From positions 124,001 to 188,000 of the forward strand of contig BDIU01000010.1 of the NCBI GenBank assembly GCA_002118135.1: a DNA stretch of 64,000 nt, in the 5' to 3' direction. Position numbers and translations under genes: made by a program. Source of the stretch: Trebouxia sp. TZW2008 (taxonomy: Eukaryota; Chlorophyta; Trebouxiophyceae; Trebouxiales; Trebouxiaceae). This document shows, piece by piece, positions 1 to 12,869 of the stretch (position 1 is the stretch's first letter; each line of letters starts with the position of its first letter). A model generated the notes under the pieces. That model was not told the origin of the DNA and searched no databases. It worked only from the letters and a program-made list of their open reading frames with translations.

Positions 1-172
1 CTGCCAGCTCACTGGCATATGCGGCTTCCAACTCTGTTTTGCTGACCTTCCACCTGCACGCGTCAACAGTTCAAGTCAGGCGCCAGAAACTTGTATAGCT
101 GACGGCTGATTCTGGCTTCTGCCAGAGCATTGGCATAAGCTGCCTCCAACTCTGCTGTGCTGGCCTTCCACC
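1..172 (-). repeat. Two acceptor-side copies of the last VWA3 exon in the window
   Basis: Minus-strand copies lie at about 58-1 and 172-109. Each has an AG acceptor followed by codons for RWK(V/A)S(K/T)(T/A)ELEAAYA. By the rule seen elsewhere, the 3'-most copy (58-1) is the true exon and the upstream one is intronic. The exon continues beyond the window. Confidence 0.6.
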
Positions 173-3100
173 TTCATAAGTTGGAGTAAGAGTTCAGATG
201 GCCCAAAAATACATAATTGAGACTTAGTGCAGGCCTACAACACAAGGAACCATCAAACAGCAGTGTATGGGGCTATGTAGGTAGGTCCTGAGACAGACGC
301 TTTTCAATAGACAGATTGAAAACAGAAATGTTCGACAGCAGACATCTTCAGGTGTAGGTCAAAATCTCTTAATGAGTCAAGTTGCTGGCAACATTGTCAG
401 GTGAGTCACAAAGCTGCCATTGCTGGCTCACCCAGCGGACCACACGTCTACTGGCATGCTGCAACACAGTAAGGGTAGCGTGCACCTTTGAACTTGGCAG
501 CTGCAACAGAAAGGGTGCAGCCTTATGCACAATGGTGTTGATGACAGCAAAACTGCATGTCCACAACGATCGGCCCCCAAGCCTATCATTGCATCTTCTG
601 CCATGGTGATAAGTGCAACCTATCATGGTCACGATGAGATACCATTATAATGGACGTCCTCGAAATGTCTACTACGCTGTGACATACCTTTTGACATTGG
701 CTTCGTGCTCTTCCCAAGCAGCCCTCTCAGCCTTCACTTCCTCAAGATGCTGCTGCCTGGTGTCAGCATTGCGTTGCTGCACCTGTGCCACTGCTGCTTC
801 ATGCTGCTCCCTCACCACAGCTGTGGCTGCAGCCGGCAAGGCCTGCTGCATCATGGCTTCCGCCACAAAGCTGCTGACATAGGCTTGGACCACATCTGCT
901 TCGTACTGCTCCAGAACAGTCAGATCGCGTGCTGCATAGACTGATGCCTCTGGCCTGCTCCGGCCTGCAGCTGTGGCGCTGCTGCTGGATGCATCTGGCT
1001 CAGAAGCAGGGGTTTCAGCCTCATCATGCTGTGCCTGCTGTGGTCCAGAATTCAAACGCTGCGAAGCCAACAGGCCAGTGCCTTGCTGCACCTGCTGGTC
1101 ATGCTGTGCCTGCTGAGCGCCAAGGTTCAAACTTTGAACTTGCTCCTGAAGCTGCTGGGACTGCTGCCTGCTTGACAACTGGCTGAAGGTATGGCTGACC
1201 TGCTGCACATCCGCGAAGATAGCATCAGAAGCCTGAGACTCGGCTCCAGCGGCGCCTTCCAGGTCTACAGACTGCCTCCCTCCTTGCATCTGTACTGCAG
1301 GCTGGTCCGCACCACTGTTTGGAGCTCCCACCTGGTCTGCACTTTGAACTGAGGCAGGCTCACGGAGTGACATAGCAGAAGCTCGCTTTGCAGACACAGG
1401 TCCGCTCACTGCAGCTGCCTGATGTCCAGGCACAGCTTGACCAAGCTGTGACGGCGTTGATGCTGTGCTTGGAGCTGTGCTGGTAAGCGGGTCTCTGTCT
1501 TGTTGAGCAGGCTGCGGTGGTGGAGCAGCCACAGCTGTGGGCCTGGCCTGGGAGGTGGGCAAGAAGGAGCTGCTGAGCTGCTCAGCTGAGTCCTCTGGCT
1601 GCAGCGTGGAGAGCCTGAGCTTGGGTATCCTCGCTTTACTGCCTGACAGTGGCTCTTCAGTTGGCAACTGCACCCACACAACTAACATTTATGGCTGTCA
1701 AAGGAAGTACATCATGTATATGACTCTAAAGATACTCAGAGCTGCTGCAAAGCTGTTGAGGTTCCAACATTGTCGAGGCCAAATGCGTTTACACTGCTTT
1801 CATAGCATTCTATGGGAAATGATCCTGAACTCTACCTCACATATCCTTGTCATATTTGCTCAAGGCAAGATGCAACAGGACGGGCACAGCAAAAGAAACA
1901 GGCTGCGTATAGCACTATAATGTATATGTCAAGTGCATGACTGCCCTACCTGCATTGACTCCCATTCCATGATGGCTAGTTGGTACTGCTTCTGCCACTG
2001 CTGCAGGGCCAGGTCATGCTGATGCCGTGCAGCAGCCATCAGTTGGGCATTATGCTCCCGCAGAGGCTCTGTTAGCCTGTCGTATTCTTCGTCACTCCGC
2101 CTAACAGGAAGAATGACAAAGTTGAGCTTGCCATTGCTTGTGATACTGATCCAGAATGCCGATTGCCTGCGTCAGTGGCATTGCAATTGCGAATGCAATG
2201 CCAAATGTACCAATGTACAACCAGGATGCGCGCAATGCACTACAGGCAGCTTTCTTGCGCTTCAAAATAGATTGCGACTGTATAGCAGGTGAGCGCATGG
2301 CAAGGTTGTGGAAATTTAAGGTTGTTGCCAAAGCTTTCAGGAGTTCAAGCTCACCAGCACAGTGCTCCATGCATTAAAATGTGCTTTGCTGCAGCCTGCA
2401 TACTGTTGCCCCTGGACGTCAACTGTTCCCTCTACATCGCTGTGTTCTGACTGTCAACGATGTTCGCAGCTACCAATGAGTAGAGCTCACTGTCTTAATG
2501 ATTGGTTCATTACAGCAGGTTTCACTGCAGCATGCATGCTGTTGCACTTAGACATCACAGTAGGTACCTTTGTATTTCGGCATTCAGGTTGTCAACAATG
2601 GCACATTCAGCTGCATGGGCAGCTTCCAGGGTGACAGTCTCCTGCTGGTAAGCAGCTGCCTGTGCAGCCACCCTCTCAGCATGCAGCTTGGGTAACTGAG
2701 CCATCAACTCAGCAAAGCTTTGCTCCAACCCCAGTCTGCACATCAACCAAAGTGGGTTTTGGACTGTTTTATTTGCTGCAGTCACAGGAAGTTGATGAAG
2801 GCCCTGTGCAAAGATGGTCAAACATGAACAGTCGCGACAAAGCCGCAAATCAAGCTGCTGCACTCAAGACAGCACTGAAGGCAGCGAGCCATCAGCTAAG
2901 CAAAGCTCTGCTCCACCCCAGTCTGCACCAAGCAGCAAAAGTTGATTGCCAGCTTGATCAACAGGTCTGTGATGCAAAGGCTGATGAGGAGGCTTGACAT
3001 GCAGCTGAAGTGGCTGAGCCATCAGCTCAGCAAAGCTCTGCTCCAACCCCAGTCTGCACCAAGCAGCAACAGTTGATTGCCAGCTTGATCAACAGGTCTG

Positions 3101-6100
3101 TGATGCGAAGGCTGATGAGGAGGCTTGACGTGCAGCTGAAGTAGCTGAGCCATCAGCTAAGCAAAGCTCTGCTACAGTCTGCATCAAGCAACAACATTGT
3201 TTGCTATCTTGAAAAAGTCATAACGCCTTGCATACGTAGCCAGTTTCCCTCCAAGAAGGCGTTTGAGTCAGGAAACAAAGAAGATAACTTGGCATGCAAG
3301 GGACAGCAAGTCAGGCTGCTGCATGAGCACCACAAGTGCTGAATGACACAGTGCGATTCTTGATTGTCGTCAGGACCAGGTCCAATGTCAGCCGTCCATG
3401 CATGGTGCATATACCAAAAGGCTGTTCAGCCTTGTTCTGTATCAAGGCATGCCATATGGCCGTACGCCTTACATCAGGGCAAAGCCACTGTCTGCAAGAG
3501 TTGCAGCATCTGTATCATACACCTGGTGTTGTTGCGGCACTGCGCCATCAGCTGTCCATGCATGCTGCTCACATCATGCCATACTGCCTTGTTATTGCTA
3601 AGGCATGGTATATGGGCTGCTCACTGATTCTACATTAAGGCAGAGCCACTGAGCCAACGGCTGCAGCATCTGTGCCCCACACCTTGTGTTGTTGCGGCGC
3701 TGAGCCTGCAATGTGGCCTCTGACCACAATCTCTCAGTCTGCACTGCCTCGGTCTCACCCTGCAGGTTATACTCCACCCACTGCCCATTACTCCACACCC
3801 TCCATACATCTGGTCTGTACTCCTGCATGAAGGCAAGCATGCTTTCAGTGTACACTGCATCAGTCTCACCCTGGAGGTCATACTCCACCCACTGCCCATT
3901 ACTCCACACCCTCCCAACATTTGGTCTGTACTCCTACGTGAAGGCAAGCATCCTTTCAGTGTACACTGCCTCAGTCTCACACTTGTCGCTCCACACCCTC
4001 CATAGATCTGGTCGGAATTTCTGCATGGCGGCAAATATTCTTTCAGTGTGCACTGGCTTAGCCTCATGCTGCAGGTTACACTCCACCCACTGCCCATTGC
4101 TCCACAACCCCCTTGCATCTGGTGGGGGCAATGGGCATGTATAATGTTGCAGAATTCAATGACTTTGCACGACTACATGACCCTTGAAGTCTCTATGTTA
4201 CTCTTGATGCTTTTGTGGGTGAGTGTTTCTGAACCTTGCAAGAATGATGAGCATGCTGACTTCACGCTTTTCTGCACTTTCCATCTGTACTATTGGGTCT
4301 TGCATGCTTCGGTAATCATCTCTGTGAGTCATGTTCCTGTCTTGCTCTGACAGAAACAAGACTCTCAAGTCATGTTCATGACATATTAGGAGCGTCGTGC
4401 TTGCAAAGCTACCTGGAAGGTGCCGCCAGTGAGGGCTGACAGCTGGCGCAGGAAGCGCTCGCCAGGGCCGCCCCGTTGCTCTTCAGCAAAGAAGCCTACA
4501 GTGTGGATAACAGGCACCCGCTCTCCTTGCATCAGCCTGTTCCTTAGCTTCTGCAAAAGGATAACAACAGATGCCGTTTACAAAAGATGTAAAGCATAAA
4601 GTGTCTGCGTATGGTCCGTGGTGCTTGTTGACGTTTTTCTTTTGGCCTCAGGGGTACAACCCCTGACATGCTGTGGCATGCTGTGGTAGTCAGCTTGCTA
4701 TGGTCATGCACTACAGTGATTCCATACATGCAGCAACAGAAGAACTGTAGACATCATGCATCAAGGACGATTATTGCAGACATGATGTTGGCAACCTGCT
4801 TGAACGCAAATGCATGGAGCCTGGCAAGCGCAGCAAGCCCACTGCACACACAGCCGTTGCTCACGCGCCAAAAGCTGCATAGTGACATGCATTGACAAGC
4901 TAGTGCTTGCCACCATGGCTGGCTTCCATACACACATTAGAGTACACCAGCAGCATGCATAGGTCATGTTTCCCTGGTACGAGATTGACAGCACAGCAGC
5001 TACCTCCAATAGTACAATGGCGTAGTCTGACAGGCCATCTGAGAAGATGTATGCGCAGTCAGCTTCCAGGTACTGCTCGGCCAGCTGCAAGGCAGCTTCA
5101 TAGTTGGTGTGGCCAACAGGCTCCTGCCAGCTGTCCACCCAGCGCGCTGCCTCTGCTAACAACCCAGGTTCAGCAGGCACCAGCTTTGTATGCTGCCCCT
5201 TCTGCAACATGCAGTACTGTGTCAGAAGATGTGAGCTGCTTGAAGGTGCTTGGCAAGAGAAGTGCAGCAGAAAAAGCTGTGGCCAACAGGCTTTTGCCAG
5301 CTGTCTACACAGTGTGCTGCCTCTGCCAATACCCCAGGTTCAGCAGGCACCTCTTTTGTGTGCTGCACCTTCTGCAGCAAGCAGCATTCCGCATCTAGTT
5401 GCCATGACAGTAGTATGTTGCTTGAAACGGCGGGACAAGAGCAAGTGTGCCTTTCTGCCAGTAAAGCGGGCACCAGCTTTGTGTGCTGCCCCTTCTGCAA
5501 GAGGCAGCACTCTAAGCCTGGCTCCATGGTATTAGCAAGATACCATAACATTTTGTAAGCGTACAATGTCTGCGTCGCCCCAGAGCAACAAAACAACGGC
5601 AAGACAGATGAGATAAAGATGGCAGAAGCCAGCTTACCAGCTGACGCATGCAGCCAGTGCTGGCAGAGTTGGGCCGATACGCCCTTCTGCCATTCTGACG
5701 CCCACTCAAGGGCCTGCTGGCCGTCTCCAGCAGGTGCAGGTGGCCCTCATAGCAGGCGGCCCAGCTAGTGGCCGCACTGCTGAAGGCTATCACGTCAAAG
5801 CCATGGGCCACTGCTGCTAGCTCGCCTGATGGCTGCAGCAATTGCAGTGCACAAGCCTGCACCACACATGCCAGCATGAGTGTGAGTTTATGGAACAGCA
5901 GGTGCCGATGGCCTCATAGCAAGCTGCCCAGCTGGTGGCCGCACTGCTGAAGACTATCACATCAAAGTCATGGGCCACTGCTGCCAGTTCGCCTGAGGGC
6001 TGCAGCAGCTGCAATGCACAAGCCTGCACCACATGCCAGCCAACGTCAGCAGGCCTGGAGCAGCAGGCCTGGCCTAGGATGATGTCTCTGCACACTAGAC

Positions 6101-9100
6101 AGAACAGAACCAAAACGCCATGTCCCTTTTTACATGGCTATATTGTGCAGCAGCTGCAGCTGCCAGTCCTAAGGAGGAGAAGCAGGTGTAGCAGCATCTG
6201 CAAACACAGCAGCAGCACTCCAGCAGCAGCAGTTGTTACAATGCTGGCAGAAACAGCGGTCTGCACCTTCATGTTGAAGCATGAGCAGCGACAGGACAGC
6301 AGAAGCAGCCAAAGCAACAGCAGGTACAATGACCAGTACCTTCATGTCAAAGAATCTGCCGCCCTTGCTGGGGTGCATTGTGCCGCTCATGTCCAGCAGC
6401 AGCAGGGGAGCATAGCCTGCCAGGAACCCAATAGGCCGGGGGGCGCACGGGGGGGCAAAGGCTGGGGCTACGAAGGGTGTCCTCTCAAAGGCTGGCAAAG
6501 GATGAAGCCCTGGGTGGTCCCTTTCCGGCAGCTCATCCAGTTGGGGTGGAATAAACTCTGGCATTGGGCCCTGCAAGTAAATTGCTGGCTTTTCAGTTGA
6601 CAGAAAATGAGAAAGACCAGATTTGTTGAGGTTGGAGTCATGCACGGAAGGAAACAGAAGACAGGCAGGCAGGCAAACAGGCATGCAAGCAGGCAGGCAG
6701 GCAGGTAGATTGATAGGCAGACAGACAGACAGACAAGGCCCATGCAGAGCTGAGATGTATTCAACTCGGCAACGCCAACTCATGCTGGGCAAGGCTTTCA
6801 TACAGGCTTGCATGACAGGGAGTGCAATGCTTGTCTTCACATTGTCTGCATGGTGCCTCTTCATTGCACAACGCTATGACGTGCATGTCCTGGCAGATTT
6901 GTTTTGCTGAGTAAGCACATGAGCAGAAGCCTGACCTGAGTCGGTCTTGGCAACAGGCCGCCAGGAAATCTTGCAACTGCGAATGGTATTGCTGACCCAT
7001 CATCCCCTGTGGGTCCTTGATCCCAGAAAGCTGCAGAGCTGCCAACATCACCTTTTGCATTTCTGCCTGCGTTGCTCTCTGCATCGCTGCCTAGCCCAGC
7101 CTGCCCTGCATCTGCTGGACTTCTCACCCCACCCATGCCCTGACTTGTACCAACCTGACCACCAGTGTTGTCAGCTGGTCCATATGCTGCAATGCTGCTG
7201 GCACCTTCTGCATTTCCTGATACATCTGGTGCTGATGTAGCACTGCCAGGGCGGTCAGACATACCAGCACCACCACTGCTAGGTCTGCTCCCAGCAGCGG
7301 TGGTACGCCTGCCAAGGCCTTGCGTGTCAGCCTGGGCAAGAGCATTGCTTCCCCCAGCGCCATCACCAGCATCAGCAGCTGCATTTGCTGCACCAGAGGC
7401 AGTCCGCCTGAAAGGCTGAACCGCTGACTGATTCCCAGCAGCCTTAACAGCCTGTCTGAATTGCCCAGGTCCTTCTGACCCTGCCTGTGTGCTGCCAAGC
7501 ATGCTGTCATCATACAGCTGGGCTGCATCCTTTGCTGCAGTTTGGCCACCGTCAGGCCACTGCTCTGCTGCACCTGCACTAGCATTGGAGACAGCACCCT
7601 CCTGGCCTGCCACTGCTGTTGGAATATGCCCAAGGCTACTGCTAGGAGACGAAGGGAGAAAGCTGCCAGGCTGGAGGCCTGCAGTGTGAGAATGGGCGCA
7701 CTTTGGTGTTTTGGGCTGGTCTGTAACTGCTGCAGTGGTGCCTGCTAGGGCCAGGCTGCCAATCATGCGTGCCAGGCTGGCTGCTGAGCTGTCAGAGGGC
7801 CTGCTAAGATCCTGCAAGGTCAACAAGACTGTCATGCAGAGGACGTCAGGTGTTGGCCTTCTATGCTGCACAGCATTCTCAGGCAAGGATTGTGAGCACA
7901 ATGAGACAATAAAACGGCTGTACATGCACTTCTTCATATGCTAGGCAGCTTGAAAAACCCGCATCTGCTAATGCTGCACTGTTGCTTGTATAGCTTGTAT
8001 AGCTTGTATGCATGCCAAGCACTCAAAGCATACACCTTGCTTATCATTCCTGTTGTAGCATTGTTTGCTATTTTGTACACAATGCTTCTGACATGGATTT
8101 ACTGGGCCGCTAGAAGTGACAAAAATAGCACATGCTACAGTCCCATGATGCTCCAGACAGCATGCACGTGCTGCACATAGCACTGCGAAAGCCTCGGTCA
8201 ATCTTCAGAGCAACAGTTCTCCCAAAATGCATATCTTGCAGCATACAGTGCTGCCAAAGGCAAGCCGCAAGCTTACCCCACGAGGTGGCTTTGGCAGGTT
8301 AGCAGGAGGATGTTGCCACTCCACCACTGGTATGACTGCATCTGGTGGCAGCACTGGTTCATCTTCCTGCAAGTCAGACTACTGATCAATGCCTGCTTTG
8401 CCTGTGTGTGTCGTGTCCAATCTCTGCCTTGAAACTCAAACACTGCATGCAGAGATGATTGGTGTCTTCAGATGGGGACACTTAGGTTATGACTGCTGCT
8501 TCTTGTTGCTGCCACAGTTGCAAAGCTTGAACAAAGCACAAGGCACAGAGACAGAGTCAAGCATAGAATGTTGCTGCAGGGCTGACCTGCAAGGGCTTGT
8601 TGCCAGTCCAGTCAGCACCATACAGGGGCTTGTCATAGGGTGGGGCGGCTGGCTGCAGGGGATATGAAGGGGGTAGTGGGGGGTCAAAGGGGGTGTCATC
8701 TGGCTGCACACCCAGCCCCTTGGGCTTGAGCCCATCAGGCAGAACCATCGGCGGCACTACCTCTTCCTGCACCACAGTTTGCTTGTTGCCAGCGAGTTGT
8801 TGCAGAAACCAGTATCATTTTCTGTCGGCAAATGTTGTTGTGACTTTGTCTTGCACAGGCTTTACTTTGCTGATGTCAGCTGGGTACAGTGATATCCCAT
8901 TTACAGTGGGATCAATGCAATTGATGGTCTGTACTGCTGTGGTGTAAGCGCAGTGACAATTGCCATGAGATCATCGCAAATTTGGGACTGCAATTATTTG
9001 TCTGTGACTGCGTGTGCAGAGGCTCACGACATGCGATGTATAATAAATAATGCTGCCGTCAGACTTTCACACCAGCTGCTATGGACCGCTTTGGGCTGAA

Positions 9101-10611
9101 CGCAGCACAACACAACACCCAGGCATTGCCGAATGCCAAGGCACAGTCTTTTGTGTCTGTGCTATGGCATGAAGAAATGTAGACGTCATTAGGAATGGCT
9201 GATTAGGCTGAAAGCATCAGAAGGTTTTACCTTGTCCTCAAGCAGCCCAGGCAATGGCAGCAACTGAGGGGCTTGGTAATCCACAATCCCCACTTTAGGG
9301 GGCTTGAATGGAGGGAGGTGGACAGGCATATCCAGCAACTGCAGACAACCAGACACGCTCATAGGCAATGACCATGACACACATCAGAGCATGGCAACAG
9401 CTTTTTGCCTCATGACAGTGTTGGGTTCCACTGAATCTCATTGCGTTCTCTAATTGAGCAATGTATGGCATCCAGCAGAAGCTGCTGACAATGGAAGCAC
9501 AGCACAGCATGGCACAGCATTGCATGGCATGACCTGGTGCAGCACAGGGAGCACACAGCCCAGCGCAGCACAGCACAGCACAGCACAGCACAGCACCATA
9601 CCTGAGGCAAGGGGGGCGGAGGCTGCAGAACAGGCTTAAAGCTGTCCCAGCTAGGTAGACTGGGTGAAGGCGGCAGCTGCAAACTTGGCTCCTCTAACAC
9701 GGCCGGGCCCACTGACATCTGGTTGAGAGCCTCTGTTAGCTCACCAAGGTTTCCCAACAGATCCCAGTAGGTGCCCTCGTATACACCATGAGCCTGCAAA
9801 TTGTCTCGTTGTTCACAGATGTGTGATGTCATTCACCCTCTGCCGGTACACGACATCCAAATTTCCTGAGCCTGTGACTGGTTGTGTGGCGTGTCAAGTT
9901 GGTATTCCCTGTGTTATTACCACCAGCTGGCGTGCTGACTTGAGTTTCAATAAACGCAAATGCATGGTATCCTAGTGTTCACTGCTTCATGGACACTTGC
10001 AAGGGGGTTGCATGAATGTATTGTGTATGCAGGCTGCCATCACGTACCCTGCCGCCACCTTTGTGGTATCCTTCAAAGAACATGCCCTGGCAATATTGTG
10101 ACTCTGCATACTGTCCCCTGCAGCTTGCCTGCATTGCACCAATGTTAGAGACTTTTCACATTAGCAATGTTAGCTCCTGCTGATGCTGCTTAGAAGAAGT
10201 AAAGAGTGAATACCTTTGCATGAGCAAAAACAATCTTCGGCTCTAGTAGCCAGAGCAGACGTGGTATACTCTCTAGATTGTTGCCTTTGATTTTCTGCTT
10301 CCAGCTTGAGTCTGTCTTGAGAGGGTCACCAGTGCTTTGAAGCAAGACTGAGCCTCGAATGACAAGACTGACTCGTTCGCGCTGTGGAGCCTGTAACAAG
10401 AAAGCAGGTCACAAGACATGACTGGACTGGCATGCATCTTCTGCTACTTGACCTATTGAGTGCGAGCTAGATAGAGCCACAATTGTCACAACACTCAGAG
10501 GGTCAAAGGCTGTCGCACCTGGTGCGGAACCGCACTGAGCTGTCTGTTAGCGGCCTTTTGCTCTACAGTCTCGTAAAAGTGCTGTCTTACAAACTTAGTG
10601 CTTCCTGGCAT
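1..10611 (-). CDS. VWA3-type von Willebrand factor A domain protein (multi-exon, 3' end outside window)
   Basis: The ATG at 10611-10609 has a gccgcc context. Phase-consistent exons (minus strand): 10611-10519, 10390-10214, 9793-9602, 9338-9231, 8766-8587, 8366-8277, 7811-6936, 6570-6340, 5856-5638, 5201-5004, 4550-4413, probably 4284-4235, 3799-3683, 2735-2568, 2100-1950, 1667-688 and 58-1. That gives more than 1,320 residues, incomplete. The N-terminus is followed by Pro-rich linkers and a 292-residue low-complexity exon. A VWA domain then spans exons 8-11: MIDAS-like DMSGT, then FDVIAFSSAATSW, then GHTNYEAALQLAEQYL (MIDAS Thr), FSDG, and a closing ERFLRQLSALTGGTF. Downstream are Glu/Gln/Ala-rich coiled-coil exons and a long disordered exon. 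The VWA3A/B family is associated with cilia in animals; a scaffold role here is inference. The canonical DxSxS has Thr in the last place. Several boundaries carry tandem copies, listed separately. Confidence 0.75.
2870..3190 (-). repeat. Acceptor-side tandem copies upstream of VWA3 exon 2735-2568
   Basis: Segments of about 128 bases repeat here, with acceptors near 2927, 3055 and 3183. Each holds a CTGCAG-type acceptor plus the start of the exon that begins LGLEQSFAELMAQ at 2735. Later parts of the copies lose the coiled-coil reading frame, so only the 2735-2568 copy gives the full exon with its donor. Confidence 0.65.
3683..4119 (-). repeat. Four-unit tandem array encoding a WSNGQWVEYNLQGE motif
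   Basis: The units are about 111 bases, so the period keeps the reading frame. On the minus strand each reads approximately R-V-W-S-N-G-Q-W-V-E-Y-N-L-Q-G-E-T-E-A-V-Y-T. The second unit lacks the central part and has an in-frame TAG at 3936-3934, where the other units have Met-Gln. Each unit starts with an AG acceptor context. The last unit alone (3799-3683) joins its neighbours in phase and has a GTGTGG donor. I therefore read the upstream units as acceptor-side copies rather than translated repeats. A second minus-strand frame is open through the whole array, but its Cys/Gly/Arg/Ser-rich composition looks like a shadow. Confidence 0.6.
5004..5500 (-). repeat. Three acceptor-side copies of a VWA-domain exon
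   Basis: The true exon is 5201-5004. Upstream copies start near 5373 and 5494, each with a TTGCAG-type acceptor followed by K(G/V)QHTK(L/E)VPA. The middle copy extends to about 5280 and resembles the exon through the segment VDSWQKPVGH, then diverges. The third is shorter still. Neither upstream copy keeps a usable donor. Confidence 0.7.
5740..6045 (-). repeat. Two acceptor-side copies of the VWA exon containing FDVIAFSSAATSW
   Basis: The true exon is 5856-5638. A copy with acceptor at 6022 runs to about 5900, 166 bases upstream, and encodes ACALQLLQPSGELAAVAH and F-D-V-I-V-F-S-S. It stops resembling the exon after Y-E and has no donor. If its acceptor were used without removing the rest, the frame would shift. 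Confidence 0.75.
6655..6738. repeat. Tetranucleotide microsatellite (GCAG/CAGA)
   Basis: Runs of aggc/gcag followed by cagacaga lie inside an intron of the VWA3 gene. The Cys/Leu/Pro-rich open frames over it are artefacts of the repeat. Confidence 0.85.
9495..9600. repeat. CACAG/CAGCA pentanucleotide repeat
   Basis: Degenerate, then perfect, cagca/cacag units abut the donor of VWA3 exon 9793-9602, so the microsatellite sits at the start of the intron. Confidence 0.8.
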
Positions 10612-12869
10612 GGCGGCGAGCTTGTCAACGATCACAAGCGCTGTCTAATAGCGCTGTGAGCATATGCGGCATTCATCCGAGCGAGTGCCTCGGAGTCGTC
10701 CTTGCCAAGCGACACAAGCTCGGTCAATGACGATTGCCAGGTGCATGGAAATCAAAATGGTTCATCTGCACAAGCTGGTGCTTGTGAGGGAGGCCTAAGA
10801 CCTCCCTGCTGCGCTTTTTTGGAGCTGAGGCAAGTTTCTCTCGACATATGTTGCATTCTGCACTTGCAGGAGCCAGCTTGCTGCTTGCTGTCATGAGGGC
10901 AAGTGCAGTGTATGCAGCCAGCACTTGGACGCATGACATTGTATGTTCAGCATTTGAGTGTCAACAGGCCATGGCAATGTTTGTGGCACAGATTATGGAT
11001 CCTCAAACAGCAGGTGCTTGGAAGAGAAGTGGCTTGTCCCTCTTGTCGACAGCATAAAGTACAGGAATGATCGCATTCTTGATGAGTCTGCAGACCAGCT
11101 GGTGCGCTTTGCTATGAATGCATGTTGGTCAAATGAGCTCTCATAACGCTGCGCCCATCGATTGACAGCTATGCTTTGCTTTGACAGTGTTTGACTAGTT
11201 GAGCCAGTCTACAGCATTGACCACATTTGCATTCACATGTACTTGTCTGGATCTACTGACTGCATCTTGATACTGAAGTCAAAATGTCTGCTCATCAAAA
11301 CAACCGGGAGGATGGACTTTTTGCCTGCAGTCCTGTCAACTGATGACCAGATCAACCAACAAAAGATGGGACAAGATCTTGAATGAGTCTGCACAGTCAG
11401 AGCCACATGCAAGGCAGGTCTGCTTCAACCAAAAAGCTAAAATATCTGGGCTCAAGTCAGAAACAAGCCAAATGCATTTGCAGGATATAAACTGGAGAAA
11501 GTCAGGCTGAAATCATCATCTCAGAAACTGTAATCGATGTCTTCTAAAGGAACAGGCCAAATGAGCTAGTCAATCCATTTGAGAGCCAAAGTGCTGTGGG
11601 ATTGTCACAAGCCTACAAAAGCCATAGCCATTGGACATGGCATGCAAGATCTGTATATGACTTGCAAGATGTGCGATACATCTTGCATTGAGTATTGCAC
11701 AGCATAGTCCTTCTGGTTCTTGAACCAGTTTTGCATGTGCAGCTTCACATGGCAGCCATGTGCCTGCCTATCAGCTGTGCCTGCTATGCCTGCTGTGCTA
11801 TGTTTGACCAGCTTGAATCTGCATGCCACACGGCATTTCAGGACAAGCTCAACTGCAGGTTTGCAGTACTGCAGTTCCAACAAAACACAAATGGGCACTG
11901 TAACATCTTTCTGCAGATGAACACGGGGTATGAATGCAGGTGCGGCATGCATGCAAGCATCACAAGAGTCATGGATTGCACTGTCAGCCTCAAAGGGTGA
12001 CTTGTTCAGAGCAAAGTCCCAGGGCATGTTGTTGCCAGCTGCATTGAAAAGCATTAGCTTTGCATGATTTGCTCATTGCCATCAAATAAACGGGGCATGC
12101 TAGCTCATACCTTTTTGGCTGCTGCCAAACTGGACCAATGTCTCTATGGATGCTGTTGCATGCGCACGGTTTCCGCTTGCATTGCAATCACGGCAGCTGC
12201 AGAGGGTGCTATTGTTCCTGCAGCAGACTTGCAAATATTACTGAGCTGTCAGACAGGCGTCAAACACATGCACAATGGGCACTCAGCAGGAGCAGGAGAC
12301 TAATCTCACAGGCAACATTCTGACCAGTATCTGACAGTGGCACAGGTATGTACGGTAACTTCTTTTGTAAGGACACTCGATGTAAGGACATCCCCGATGC
12401 AAGGACAGTGCAAATGGTAATCAAGCACTGCATTCTGACTGCAGTGGCACATCTGAGGAAAAACAATTCGACATAAGGACAGCTTTCTTGGGAACCAATG
12501 CAGTCTTTACAAAGAAAAATAACTGTACACAGCTGGTAGGGATTGCTGACAGCAGCGATCAGCAGTGCTTGCGTTGTCTTATGCATAAGCAAAACAAGTC
12601 ATGCACTGCTGCAGCAATTGCTGCACATTCAACAAATTTGAGGTGACGCACCAATAGTTCTGCCCGACAAACAGCTGATCTTGAGTATCAGCTATGATAC
12701 GTAGACAGTGCTACCGACGTGCATTATTGCTTCAATGACTTGTTGATGTTGGGCAATTTAACGCAAAAGTCGCAACATAACTGCACGCATGCAATGTGCC
12801 TAACACCTGCATGAGATACAAAGCATGAGCAGTAAGCTGAATGTGGGCATTCAAGGCAGGCACAATTAC
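10612..12869. other. Intergenic region between two minus-strand genes
   Basis: It holds the promoter and 5' leader of the VWA3 gene (its start is at 10611) and the 3' end of the PiT-like gene, including probably its last few codons. Open frames here, such as 12054-11605 (minus) and 11695-12000 (plus), have Cys/His/Met-rich compositions, no recognisable domain and no convincing splice context. I annotate none. Confidence 0.5.

Noticed and set aside
3630..4118. 162-codon minus-strand frame through the WSNGQW array
   Set aside because: It is open only because the repeat period is a multiple of three. It is Cys/Gly/Arg/Ser-rich, with none of the balance of the alternative frame, which joins flanking exons in phase.
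6468..6764. Cys/Leu/Pro-rich minus-strand frame
   Set aside because: It is produced by the GCAG/CAGA microsatellite and the edge of a VWA3 exon in the wrong frame.
7124..7633. 169-codon minus-strand frame
   Set aside because: It is a shadow of the 292-codon low-complexity exon 7811-6936, which has matching splice phases at both ends.
11605..12054. 149-codon minus-strand frame downstream of the PiT-like gene
   Set aside because: Cys/His/Met-rich composition, no motif, no phase-compatible link to exon 13035-12870.
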